From IMG/VR virus record IMGVR_UViG_3300009705_000031, positions 1 through 43,868 of that record: DNA of 43,868 nt. One strand, 5' to 3'. This document shows positions 12,101 through 19,433 of this stretch, piece after piece. A program made the position numbers and the translations under genes. The DNA is from a virus. The notes below the pieces were generated by a model. It was not told the origin of the DNA and did not search any database. It was given only the letters and a program-made list of their open reading frames with translations. Position 1 is the stretch's first letter, and each line of letters begins with the position of its first letter.

Positions 12101-15100
12101 GCCAGTAGTAAGATCTCTACCCTGAGCTTTAGCTAACCGCTCGGCACCTCTTAACTGAACGTTAATCACGTCACCAATAGCCGCAGCGTATTGCTCATTG
12201 AGCTTTACTATCTCGCCACCAAATTTAAACAGGGCTCCAACATAAGCATTCTGAGCCTTAGCTAATTCTGCAAGCACCTTTATCTGCTCTTCGTTGGCGC
12301 CATTGATTGAGTCCATGATTTCTTCAATCTCGCCCGGCTGAAGCCCATCCTTGAGCTTATTCATAATTTCTTTTCTTATATTAGCATCAAGACCAGACAG
12401 ATCAATGCCGTTATCCTTCATGAACTTATCAAACCTTAAGTTTGCTGCACTCTCCTCAAGTTTTCCGCTAAACGCCTTCATTCCCTTTTCAGTTAATACT
12501 GTCCGTATGTTTTCGTTCTCTTTCATTTTTTCAATAAGGGCGGCTGTTTCTCCCTCTAGCCCAAATTGACTAGCAGTAGTCATTGCTGCTTGCTCAGCCT
12601 CAGGACTAACGTTACCAGAACTCAGTGTGGAAATCAACGCATCATTATTTGATTTGTATGCTTTTATGCTGCCGGTAAGGGCTCCAAACTCCATGTCTAC
12701 CGTGTTAATCGCGCCCTGCATTCCGACCATAGCTACTTCAAACTCGCTCAATGCCCGAGCTGCTCTATATGCCTGCTGAGCGAGAGCTATGTCTGAGGCG
12801 AGCTTTTCGTCCGCAGCCTTTTTCGCTTTTGCATCAGCCTCTAGCCTTGCGTTCATTGATTTTTCTTGAGCGTCTTGTGCTTTCTTGGATGTTTCGGCAA
12901 CCTCCTTATTTATGATCTGCTGTTCTCGTTCCTGTACCGCTATCCGTTGTGCCCGAGTCAGATTTTCATCCAATATTCCATTATAGCCCATCTCTTTTTT
13001 AGCTTGGATGTTCTGAAGTCCACTCATCATCATTTGGATTCGCGTGGCTTGTTCAACAGCTTGACCGTATTTTTTAAGCTGATCCTGTATATCAGCACTA
13101 GCCATCGCGTCTTTAGCAGACATGCCGCCTTCGATCATTTCGTCTACAGCACCATTCATTCCTGATGCCATATCCTGCGCCATTTTATACCATGTCTTGC
13201 TCAGCTCTCTCATCGCTTCAATTCCGCCATCTTTAATGTCTTTAAAGATATCTGAATCCCCCACCTCACCCCTCATCTCCTGATCCATGCCTGCTTCCAT
13301 CCCTTCAAAAGATGACATGGCGCCAACCGCATTCAGAGATGATAACATCAATTTATCAAAAGCCTGTCCTTGTCTCTGCATTAGCTCAACACCCTTAAGC
13401 TGTTCAAGCTCCATAGCTTTATTTGCCAGAGCGAGCTCATTTATAGCAGTAGAGGCGTGCCATGTTGCCTCCACTAATGTGTCGCTCATCGTATCAAGTG
13501 CCTCTTCTACCGACCCAAATGCCGCACCAATCCCAGACCCCACAGCTCCTGCTGTTGCAACTATTAATGCTGCCGCTACTACCAAAGCAGTACCGCCTGT
13601 GGCAATCGCCGCAGCACCTATGGCTATAGCAATTCCGATAGTAATCGCGACCCCAACTATCATCCCGATAGTACTGCCAATCGTCGAGGCAGCCGCGTCC
13701 GCTTCTTTCTTGAGAGCTCTAGAAGCTATACCCTTTGCTTCTCCTAGACTCATCCCCCCCATTCCTTTTTTCATGTCGGACATCGCAGTATTATATTGGT
13801 CGCCTAGAGCCTTTGCTTGTTCCCCTAGATATGTAGAAACCGCAACAGCAATCGTTATAGCTGCCGCTAGACCTAGCATAATTCCAGTTGACGCCACAGA
13901 GACAGCTGTAGCACGAGCTTTTGCTATAGTTTCCGCCTCTGTTATGGTTATATTTTTCGCTTTCGCCAATGATTCTGCGCTAGTAGCGACGGTGTTGGTT
14001 ATAGTCGCAGCAAGCATTGGACCCAATTCCAGCGCGACCATAGCTAAAATTGTCCCTAACATAGTAACAACATTAACTACAGCTTCCGTTTCCGCAGATA
14101 GATCCATGTATTGTGTCGCAACCATACCCGCCATCATACCCATCATCATCATCTGGTTCATCATCTGGCCACCGCCACCACCATTAGCACCAGATGCTAC
14201 TACAGGCTTTGGACCACCCGTCGGGCCGCCGACTCCAGTAGTACCTTTTGCCAAGGCTAGCGCCATTTTCTTCATCGCAGCCTTAAGGTTAAGTATCTCA
14301 GTTTCAAGTTGTTCTATTTGGACTGATGCAGGTGTAGTAATAACCGCTATTTTTCCTACAGAGGCTGCCGCATCTACAACAGCTGTATAAAATTTTGACA
14401 TTGCCCCCTCAAGAGCAAGCGCGATTTGTTTAATATGAGTAAACGGTAGCACGTTTCCTTGTATCTGTTCGGACAACTTGCTCATGGGACCGCTCAGCGC
14501 TGCCATACCTCCACCCTTTCCTCCTCCGGACATCTGGTTCGCCGCGTTGCGCATGGCTTGCCCAAGAGTATTAGCGCCCGCAGCCAAGTTCTGGGCTATT
14601 TTAGTCGCCGACTGGTATAAAAATTCGGACACCCTCCCCATTGCTACCCCAAGCGATTCAGTAGGACCTAGCATGAGAATAACTGCTTCCATTTGTCTTG
14701 TAAGAGTCGCAACGAACTCTTCCATGATAACAGTCATATCCGTAACAGGTTTCTTTAAAACTTCAAAGGGTTTGAGTTTAGTTTTCAACTCGTTGCTAAG
14801 AGTCTTAAATGACACCTCAAGAGGTTTTAATGCTCCCGTAAGAGCTGTCGTCATCATCTTAGGCGTGACAGAAATTCCAGTAGCTGCGACCTTTATGCCC
14901 GCCGTGAGGGGAGCTAATGCTGCCGTAAGGGCTGTTGTCATTATCTTGGGTGTAATAGAAATTCCTTTAGCTGCGACCTTTATGCCCGCTGTGAGAGGGG
15001 CTAATGCTCCCGTAATAGCTTCTATCATTATATCATCAGTAATAGCAATTCCTTGAGCCGCACCCATAAGACCCTTGGAAATAGCTGTCGCTCCCGCAGA

Positions 15101-17959
15101 CACCTCTGTTATTAGTATTTCAGCAGAAGATGTAGAGGCTACTGTAAGAGCTTCACCAGCCTGTAGCAACTGTGCAATAAACTTCCCTATTTGTTCGCGA
15201 AGCTGCTGGAAACCTCTAGATACGTTTTCTACGCCGGGAATAGTCCCCATAGACGCGCCTCCATCAGCTCCTCCGGGCATCACTCCATAATTGTTTCGAG
15301 TACTGCCAACAATACCACCAGCGGCATATCCCTTAACGGTACCACCATCGGCATATCCATTAACGCCGTTAGACTGATTCATTCTGTGAAGGTTGGAGTA
15401 ACCTATATTCTGGGCGGCGCTCTTCTTTACGACATATTCACCGGGCGTAAGCATTGCGGGAACAGTATCACTCTTGCCACCCTTGGCGTAATACCCTATT
15501 TTACCACCAAACGCCGCCTTTAAACCTGAGCCCGGTTTTGGCATACCCGGACCTTTGGGCTTCGGTTTGGGACCTATAAACGTAGGGTCGTTCATATGGG
15601 CTGCCTGAACTTCTTTTCCGTGCTTCATCGCTCGCAAGACCTCGCCTATATTCAACAGTCCTAACTGGTTTGAAACCTTTTGTTTTATTAGTTCCGGTTG
15701 AGTTTTTTCAAAACTTTTCTTGGCGTCTATATATTTTAACTCGGTCATATTGTCGTAGTATTTACCCAGAGATCCCATCCCGTTAATAAAGTCGAAGGGT
15801 CTTGCAGGGTCAGCACCATCCTCAAAAGGTGCTCCGCCTAAATTGTCAAGAACTTGTTCAAAAAGATTACCTACAGCCCCTTGGTTTATAGTGTTTATGA
15901 AGTTTGTCGCGGCTGAAGTTCCTTTTATCGTAGTAGCTGCTAGAGATGCTCCACTTGCGTTCATTTGCTCAGCAACATCGCCCGCAGCTATGTCGGCGGC
16001 CTCAATAAGCCCGTTGTCTAAGCTGCTTTCCATTACAGCTTTTAGTTCTTGAGTCGGCCCAGATCTTTCTATGGCTTTAGGTCCAGCTATCAGCCGAGCT
16101 AATATTTGTCTAGATTTACCCTTTTGCTTAGGGGCAAACTCCGCATCATAAGCATCCAGTTTCGACACTAATTTCCCATCGGTAAACTGTCCTGTGCTAG
16201 CTGCGTCCAAATTAACCTGAGTACCCGCCTGTGCTCCTGACCTATTTAATACTGCCATACCAAAATTTTGAGGACCTTTAGCCGCACCCGTAACTCGTCC
16301 GAATGCATCCGTCGCACCAGCAGCAGCAAATGGGCTCGCAGCGCCAGCGGCTGCGGGGGCGTTTTGACCATAATTATTTCGTCTCGCAGTAACAGTACCG
16401 CCCGCAGCATAACCATTATTCATATTCGCCATATTGTTCGAGCCAATTTTCTTGACAGCAGACTTACGCATAACGAACTCGCCCGGAGTGAGTACTGCTG
16501 GAACTGTATCTCTATTCCCTTTGCCGGGAACCATACCACCACCAGCAAAGCCTTGTATTTTACCGCCTTCGTGTTTTCCAACACCTGCAAACTTACCAAA
16601 GGCAGGTAGTGCAATTTGACCCATCTTAAATGCCGCTAGCGCTGTAAGCATAGGAAGTAGCGGCTCAAGCGAATCAACAACCTTAAGGATGGATTCTGCC
16701 AACTTAATTGCTGTCGTAGCTAGAGTTTGAAATGTCTCACTACTAGCTAGACTACGGACAGTAGCGTCAAACTTTTCTTTTAGCTGAGCGAATTGATTTC
16801 CAAGACCCTGTTGAGCAATCCCTGCGTCTCTAGCTGTAGACCCTAGTGAATTATTTGCTACTGCCAAAGCTGCTGTAGATGTAGAGTATTGTTTAATAAG
16901 AGGGATAACCTTACCAATTTGCCTAAAACCACCAAGCTGTTCTACAATCTCATTAAATCTAAAGTCTCTCGGATCAAGAGCTGATAGCCCGGCAGAGAGT
17001 CTTGCTACGGCTTCCATCGGCCCAACAAACTTACCTTCAGTGTCCTGAAGAACAATGCCCAACTCTTTAAGACTATCAATAGTCTCAGATCTTTGAATAC
17101 GAGTAAAGATAGTTCTAAAACCAGTAGCGATAGTATCAGCGGTTTCACGAGTAGTCGCACGAACAGATGTAAACAAAGCGATCAATTCATTTAGCTTACC
17201 ACCAGCAGCCTCAAATACACCACCAGTCCTTCTAACCACAGAGATAAGATCTGAAGACTCAACAGCGAAACTCTTAGAAACTGAGTTAATGGAGTCCATA
17301 GCCTTCTCTAAGAACTGAACCTCTCCTCCTGCCGCCCGAACTTCTGATCTAAACTGACTAAGGATAGCTACCGCACCTTCTGTGGTATCTTTAATATTAT
17401 CAAAAGTAGCAGCTAAATCAGTCTGAGCTAAAATCTTTAAAGCCCCAGTTACCTTATCGGCAGCAAAACCTGCTTGAGATAAGGTTCTCGCGACGTTTAA
17501 TAATTCTTCAGAGGATACGCCTAACGTGGTAGATAGTCTTGTTACTTCACTACTGAGGTCGCTAAGTCCTCGTACTGATTTACCAGTAACCTGAGAAATT
17601 TTCAGCATTTCTTTTTCAAACTCAATAGCTCTACCAACAGAAGCACCAACAGCTCTAGTCAAGGCTAAGAAGAAACCTGTAGCCAAAGTAATAGATGCGA
17701 ACCTTCTCGCTGCCGCCCCTAATGCTGTACCCAAATTACCTGCTGATCCAGCAGCAGTATTTAAATTTTTAGAAGTAACCTTTGCGCTTACTCCAACATT
17801 CTGAATAGCCTGATTTGCTTGGTTAAGAGATTTAGCATTAACCACAGGGTTAACATTCATCTGTACACCCTGAAGTTGCTTATTAACTAAGTTAACTATC
17901 TGGGCGGTGTTTGTCGGAGCTTGCAACTGCAACTGCGCCGTTAATACAAATTTTGACAT
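6107..17959 (-). CDS. Tape measure protein (3,950 residues)
   Basis: Sets tail length and crosses the host envelope on injection. The N-terminal fifth matches the PhageMin_Tail/TP901-type tape measure domain: FEKEMLKISQVTGKS is followed by LSTTLGVSSEELLNVARTLS, TADTIATGFRTIFTRIQR and a VIPLIKQYSTS end (about residues 110-370). Three 29-residue tandem repeats lie at about 970-1047. A Met-rich and hydrophobic section (about 1260-1490, with MIVGVAITIGIAIAIG) is a likely membrane-crossing part. Long charged coiled-coil helices occur at about 1550-2200 and 3110-3300. Five LTPGEF modules are spread from 484 to 3805. The stop overlaps the next start (TAATG at 6109-6105). Predicted tail length at 1.5 angstrom per residue is near 590 nm. 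Confidence 0.95.
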   Translation of the reverse strand: MSKFVLTAQLQLQAPTNTAQIVNLVNKQLQGVQMNVNPVVNAKSLNQANQAIQNVGVSAKVTSKNLNTAAGSAGNLGTALGAAARRFASITLATGFFLALTRAVGASVGRAIEFEKEMLKISQVTGKSVRGLSDLSSEVTRLSTTLGVSSEELLNVARTLSQAGFAADKVTGALKILAQTDLAATFDNIKDTTEGAVAILSQFRSEVRAAGGEVQFLEKAMDSINSVSKSFAVESSDLISVVRRTGGVFEAAGGKLNELIALFTSVRATTRETADTIATGFRTIFTRIQRSETIDSLKELGIVLQDTEGKFVGPMEAVARLSAGLSALDPRDFRFNEIVEQLGGFRQIGKVIPLIKQYSTSTAALAVANNSLGSTARDAGIAQQGLGNQFAQLKEKFDATVRSLASSETFQTLATTAIKLAESILKVVDSLEPLLPMLTALAAFKMGQIALPAFGKFAGVGKHEGGKIQGFAGGGMVPGKGNRDTVPAVLTPGEFVMRKSAVKKIGSNNMANMNNGYAAGGTVTARRNNYGQNAPAAAGAASPFAAAGATDAFGRVTGAAKGPQNFGMAVLNRSGAQAGTQVNLDAASTGQFTDGKLVSKLDAYDAEFAPKQKGKSRQILARLIAGPKAIERSGPTQELKAVMESSLDNGLIEAADIAAGDVAEQMNASGASLAATTIKGTSAATNFINTINQGAVGNLFEQVLDNLGGAPFEDGADPARPFDFINGMGSLGKYYDNMTELKYIDAKKSFEKTQPELIKQKVSNQLGLLNIGEVLRAMKHGKEVQAAHMNDPTFIGPKPKPKGPGMPKPGSGLKAAFGGKIGYYAKGGKSDTVPAMLTPGEYVVKKSAAQNIGYSNLHRMNQSNGVNGYADGGTVKGYAAGGIVGSTRNNYGVMPGGADGGASMGTIPGVENVSRGFQQLREQIGKFIAQLLQAGEALTVASTSSAEILITEVSAGATAISKGLMGAAQGIAITDDIMIEAITGALAPLTAGIKVAAKGISITPKIMTTALTAALAPLTAGIKVAATGISVTPKMMTTALTGALKPLEVSFKTLSNELKTKLKPFEVLKKPVTDMTVIMEEFVATLTRQMEAVILMLGPTESLGVAMGRVSEFLYQSATKIAQNLAAGANTLGQAMRNAANQMSGGGKGGGMAALSGPMSKLSEQIQGNVLPFTHIKQIALALEGAMSKFYTAVVDAAASVGKIAVITTPASVQIEQLETEILNLKAAMKKMALALAKGTTGVGGPTGGPKPVVASGANGGGGGQMMNQMMMMGMMAGMVATQYMDLSAETEAVVNVVTMLGTILAMVALELGPMLAATITNTVATSAESLAKAKNITITEAETIAKARATAVSVASTGIMLGLAAAITIAVAVSTYLGEQAKALGDQYNTAMSDMKKGMGGMSLGEAKGIASRALKKEADAAASTIGSTIGMIVGVAITIGIAIAIGAAAIATGGTALVVAAALIVATAGAVGSGIGAAFGSVEEALDTMSDTLVEATWHASTAINELALANKAMELEQLKGVELMQRQGQAFDKLMLSSLNAVGAMSSFEGMEAGMDQEMRGEVGDSDIFKDIKDGGIEAMRELSKTWYKMAQDMASGMNGAVDEMIEGGMSAKDAMASADIQDQLKKYGQAVEQATRIQMMMSGLQNIQAKKEMGYNGILDENLTRAQRIAVQEREQQIINKEVAETSKKAQDAQEKSMNARLEADAKAKKAADEKLASDIALAQQAYRAARALSEFEVAMVGMQGAINTVDMEFGALTGSIKAYKSNNDALISTLSSGNVSPEAEQAAMTTASQFGLEGETAALIEKMKENENIRTVLTEKGMKAFSGKLEESAANLRFDKFMKDNGIDLSGLDANIRKEIMNKLKDGLQPGEIEEIMDSINGANEEQIKVLAELAKAQNAYVGALFKFGGEIVKLNEQYAAAIGDVINVQLRGAERLAKAQGRDLTTGEVKGAEEARRRAPLQAMGMQGGGVRSTQIQLDRRREKSKELADRLRNETGAGGGQDSKVIADVQNQQMKLGSETKALTANLKKLSDQSKLAASIMGDIEKEKGKRDTVRGLISEFTFASNSGRKDMDRNFMALQRVMQTGNLNSIPDEMRGAVGGLLDTLEDIDLGGGMTGGDVKKQLEMQMANQLKIRATGKPLTAEEMQKIFNKTTKEEQLINDLKALNAEEVAAAQALADNEANKIDDLLSSIERLIKVLEAAQTDAGAAAGEVLTTASQGGVIYAAGGQSIFKPKGTDTVPAMLTPGEFVVNSKSAKQHAGTLQAINSGSTKYLAGGGPVTSRLGYKGEYGGQVSDIFADVAAIKKGVNGAAANAVTKIKDKSFKDFGLTYKQVMKADMGAWPMTGNWDGLKMDGDLLSLSGGALKRKGYNDDAKKAIKEWGKTANISKRPPNYGIGVGRMVNGIRDHDPNDMVTAHRFFSNKTFPRGGIVGSNSNSLAWDYWKGEDWTDPSNAEAIRRQYASGVAPSSGLFGASAGVISSFPAISRSYRKYLEIGSDPLKSNPKAMDSGQGGINDGLPAHTSMERVRVPNPALLTSRYENPGANQFSWLSSPKFTEGKDASDMFYSALVGAEGYPSIKEPKDRLNKNGPLAFGSASSHYGKYLHDNLFNNDNFKSKLEKFYKDPDSATADDVTGILGDIDKASFDTFMNSSDGQKTSMAHISLKDVGGGGARGLLSGWGMSTGLTQGPPSGDNAEGIALEGLGYVPWDADKTILSPDLNDIISGHGGEMYGNFTKASFATTGIASNFMSEFNSNKKQSSTFLAGQLTDLLTAIEGSGATGDLGTGLFNSVAEIVKEEEKDAAAQADALAVGIANDVVPNLDVFYATKANKKQAMLTSLGEYPGLKGAPYKVGRLPEYTGLRGADGVTDPRTGKQKKKIQKVTDVKRDSDSFDALFPYFKMLADDVMGIVSVGGITGATPDGGIQFDAQKIAGGVGEKTMKALWKWSSVPYENWYEGGIPDREAERLIGLFWNFKKVDTALRKMQGSTREAMTMANGTAPGMFDNLFKTTGVPNWLGGNDAPDRVDPMAGFATGGRVGSSANPKPKGTDTVPAMLTPGEFVMKKSAVDKYGTGFMRNINQGAHFSQGGEVSYFDDGGSVHASGMAMEGANWINSTLDAFTEAESSQDSSGYSDSPLTDWLRSQAVKLRDAKISSNAKTADRKRAEEELRLTQIHNRLRQERADAANQARHEKTNREMAKQRKGPAAGAFTGVEGAFGVSKEYEALGASHTYGEVAHYDEGLTDAEWARRHGAWGKVQQVAREAAAATKAEKQKKVLAEMAVLAKKKEDETKEWWAQKNAYDKKRQAEREAAPAKHAAWVREQKVKVASPGTSFYESMTPEEKTLNTTSREESEERGNREQESRAAADQLKGDDAPSQDAYIQQQERVDQGLPMFDKDAEFSEEYKNTLGDTSQSMGESERYQQAQLAAYAGKKVNIGNWLDDMSDKVAEAEAHQTSEVMTPEELERARKMREGQDERQLGGLDRGAGMRNARRNASDLMDGGLNYTMPFDIGQLVLSAAASGKDVGMKVLEQMGFGWILENLKGKEWNANKLGAGYVAGNVRVGEPLPDRLSNSGVGVYDFQNVFGTEAVDKFYPEFKKQQDPMSGEFIDLVTLSRGMGSDPTQASGKWIADQGKLFNYISGKVISNTLMGGNFGAPKKGTLEGIPLAAGTELTSGEMGTITDAAGLSTGVAYDPSWKSFSPGDQSGWPMKWLPLDLQDLATRLDTNQWLLSPVQQSQYRAAQIISQKNAISNGRNALMENLNENDGGAQRFASGGSVFTPRGTDTVPAMLTPGEFVMKKSAVDKYGTGFMRDINNGVQRFAKGGPVQYLKNGSHDPVAAQGGGGGGGFGDIVSSISDSLSAFTQAFTLFSGLSTMLSNTISSLADMNINHTISINGSLNIPGFSTRAIKKIVKNIAEELIESTDEKIKQAFKQRDSDNENKT
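6545..16510 (-). repeat. Five DTVPAMLTPGEFVM modules in the tape measure gene
   Basis: The 14-residue motif DTVPA(M/V)LTPGE(F/Y)V(M/V) is encoded at 16510-16469, 15469-15428, 11227-11186, 8794-8753 and 6586-6545 (first residues 484, 831, 2245, 3056 and 3792). Each copy is preceded by a GG(x)n-type Gly-rich linker and followed by KSA plus a short helix and a second Gly-Gly element. Copies 4 and 5 share the longer MKKSAVDKYGTGFMR. The module is known from many aquatic-phage tape measure proteins; its function is unknown. Confidence 0.9.
14818..15052 (-). repeat. 87-base tandem repeats in the tape measure gene
   Basis: Two full and one partial copy at an exact 87-base period (unit starts at 15052, 14965 and 14878 on the coding strand). 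They encode GIxITxxIMxxALTxALAPLTAGIKVAA-type 29-residue units (ALAPLTAGIKVAAKGIS shared). The third copy diverges after LTGALKPL. Confidence 0.85.
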
Positions 17960-17984
17960 ATTCTCTTTCCGATATGTTAATATT

Positions 17985-18034
17985 AAAAAAGGGGTAGCTC
18001 AAAATACAATTTATGTATCGCTTGCTACCCCTTT
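17985..18034 (-). terminator. Intrinsic terminator upstream of the tape measure gene
   Basis: On the coding strand AAAGGGGTAGC (18034-18024) pairs with GCTACCCCTTT (17998-17988), an 11-pair stem. A 25-base loop holds a smaller ATACA/TGTAT hairpin, and T residues follow to 17985. It would end transcripts from the tube/chaperone unit before the very long tape measure gene. Because the TTGTGTATATA motif is upstream of it, it may also act on transcripts started there. Confidence 0.82.
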
Positions 18035-18049
18035 AAGACTGTCCATACC

Positions 18050-18060
18050 TATATACACAA
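18050..18060 (-). promoter_or_regulatory. TTGTGTATATA motif (putative phage promoter) before the tape measure gene
   Basis: Exact copy starting two bases past the upstream stop codon and 90 bases before the tape measure ATG at 17959. Unlike the other copies, an intrinsic terminator lies between this motif and the start codon. Confidence 0.58.
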
Positions 18061-18062
18061 AA

Positions 18063-19067
18063 TTATGCAACTTCTTCAGTCTTTTTTGGTCTACCTCGCT
18101 TTTTTGTTGAGGTTTCTTCCCCCTCGGCGGTCTCTGCTACTTCTTCAGCAGTTTCAGCCTCTTCCTCAGCTTTTTCTACATCTTCTGCGCTAATAGGCAC
18201 AGGGATAGCTTTACCAGAATCATCTAAAAATGGCGAGAAATCGTTAACAAGAGGCTCACCTTCTTTATCAATTTCAATTCCGTCTTTATTGACGTAATAT
18301 CTATCTTCGCCATCCTGTTCTTGATAACCCTCTTCTGTCCGGTAAGCCACAAATCGCATACCTTCTGTTTCGATCAAGTGCTCTTTGCCCGTTTCTTGAT
18401 CTAGGAAGATTGCATGCCCATCAGCATTAATCATCTGGTTTTCTTCATTAGCAAAGTTATAATTCTTGAGGAATTTGTTTTCTTCAAGAGTATTATCATA
18501 GTTAGGATCTAGCTCATAGATTAAAGAGGCTAACTCACCGGCGGCTTCAATAGCCCAAGGCTGATCGCCCTTCTTATCGTATGCCTTCAAATCTTCAAAC
18601 ATTGGAGTAAACTTATCCTCGCCCAAAACACAAAGAGTTACCAGAGCGTTAAAGCGAGAATTGTCAGATTGACCCTCAACGGTATTAGAGTCCAACAGGG
18701 TTCTCTCCGAGATTAAGGTTCTAAACTTTGCGCGAGTCTTCTTCAAACCAAGAGCGATCTCTTTAGCTTCCTCAAGTGGGATGCCACCCTTTTTGAGTTT
18801 GCTTTCTTGCCTTCCTACTTCAGTTAAGAGTTTCTTTTCTTCGGAATCTTTGTTATCATCCCAAAGCCCTTGAGACCTCATGTACTCACCAAGCTTTTTC
18901 TTAAGAATAGCACCGCCCTCTAAAGCTTCACGAAAAGCCTTATTGTACTCAATCTGCGAGTACTTATACTCTGCCGTGGTTGGTCTCTTAACCCAAACGG
19001 TAACATCGTTATCGTTATCGTCTTTTGAGTTAACCTCTACAAATTTCTTATCCTTTTTATCGGCCAT
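18063..19067 (-). CDS. Tail assembly chaperone-position protein with C-terminal AT-hook-like motif
   Basis: 334 residues immediately upstream of the tape measure. Residues 20-110 are helical (KRPTTAEYKYSQIEYNKAFR, LLTEVGRQESKLKKGG). Residues 110-190 (TLISERTLLDSNTVEGQSDN, TLCVLGEDKFTPMFEDL) resemble helical chaperone cores. Residues 200-270 look like an acidic beta section (GHAIFLDQETGKE, YRTEEGYQEQDGEDRYYVN). The tail is an acidic Glu/Ala run followed by KKRGRPKK (322-329), a canonical AT-hook core (GRP flanked by basics). A DNA-binding hook is unexpected for a tail-assembly protein; it could also bind RNA or simply be flexible. The SD AAAGGAGAAGAAG is within the previous gene. Confidence 0.65.
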   Translation of the reverse strand: MADKKDKKFVEVNSKDDNDNDVTVWVKRPTTAEYKYSQIEYNKAFREALEGGAILKKKLGEYMRSQGLWDDNKDSEEKKLLTEVGRQESKLKKGGIPLEEAKEIALGLKKTRAKFRTLISERTLLDSNTVEGQSDNSRFNALVTLCVLGEDKFTPMFEDLKAYDKKGDQPWAIEAAGELASLIYELDPNYDNTLEENKFLKNYNFANEENQMINADGHAIFLDQETGKEHLIETEGMRFVAYRTEEGYQEQDGEDRYYVNKDGIEIDKEGEPLVNDFSPFLDDSGKAIPVPISAEDVEKAEEEAETAEEVAETAEGEETSTKKRGRPKKTEEVA

Positions 19068-19422
19068 CTTCTTCTCCTTTTTCTATTACTGGTAAAATAA
19101 CTGTGTGTCTGTTCCAAGAAATGTCGTACTGTGTCATTTCCGCCTGTAGGTTTCTCATTTGGGTATTTCCCCGATCTAGAATTTGTGACCGAGCATCTTC
19201 AAAAATAGCTTTAAGCTGAACTTGCTCGTTAGTTAATTCTTCATCGGACTCCCACAAAAAACCAAAGCTTTTCTCTATTGTATCCAAAGCACCGATCATA
19301 GTTGTCTGTATTTTTTTCTTAGCTATTGTATACAGTCTATCCTTCGATAACTCCTTATACTTTTCCTGCCTCTTGCCTTTTAGGTCAAGAGACTGCTTCA
19401 GTAAAGCGTTGTAATCATCCAT
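19057..19422 (-). CDS. Small helical protein in the tail-chaperone interval
   Basis: 121 residues, mostly predicted helix: YNALLKQSLDLKGKRQEKYK, MIGALDTIEKSFGFLW, EQVQLKAIFEDARSQILDRG and TQMRNLQAEMTQYDI. It lies between two genes in the position of the gpG/gpT chaperones and overlaps the next by 11 bases, with the next gene's SD and ATG inside its last codons. The overlap is in the +1 relation and there is no heptameric slippery site, so ordinary coupling explains the arrangement better than frameshifting. No family named. Confidence 0.65.
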   Translation of the reverse strand: MDDYNALLKQSLDLKGKRQEKYKELSKDRLYTIAKKKIQTTMIGALDTIEKSFGFLWESDEELTNEQVQLKAIFEDARSQILDRGNTQMRNLQAEMTQYDISWNRHTVILPVIEKGEEDGR

Positions 19423-19433
19423 TTTCCATTCTT

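Noticed and set aside
13287-14390. Long plus-strand open frame (367 codons) opposite the tape measure
   Set aside because: It mirrors the Ala/Val-rich tape measure codons, has no ribosome binding site or family motif, and would be antisense to an intact gene.
19057-19067. Programmed frameshift between the 121- and 334-residue genes, as in gpG/gpGT chaperones
   Set aside because: The frames are in +1 relation, there is no X XXY YYZ slippery site in the overlap, and the second gene has its own good SD and ATG.
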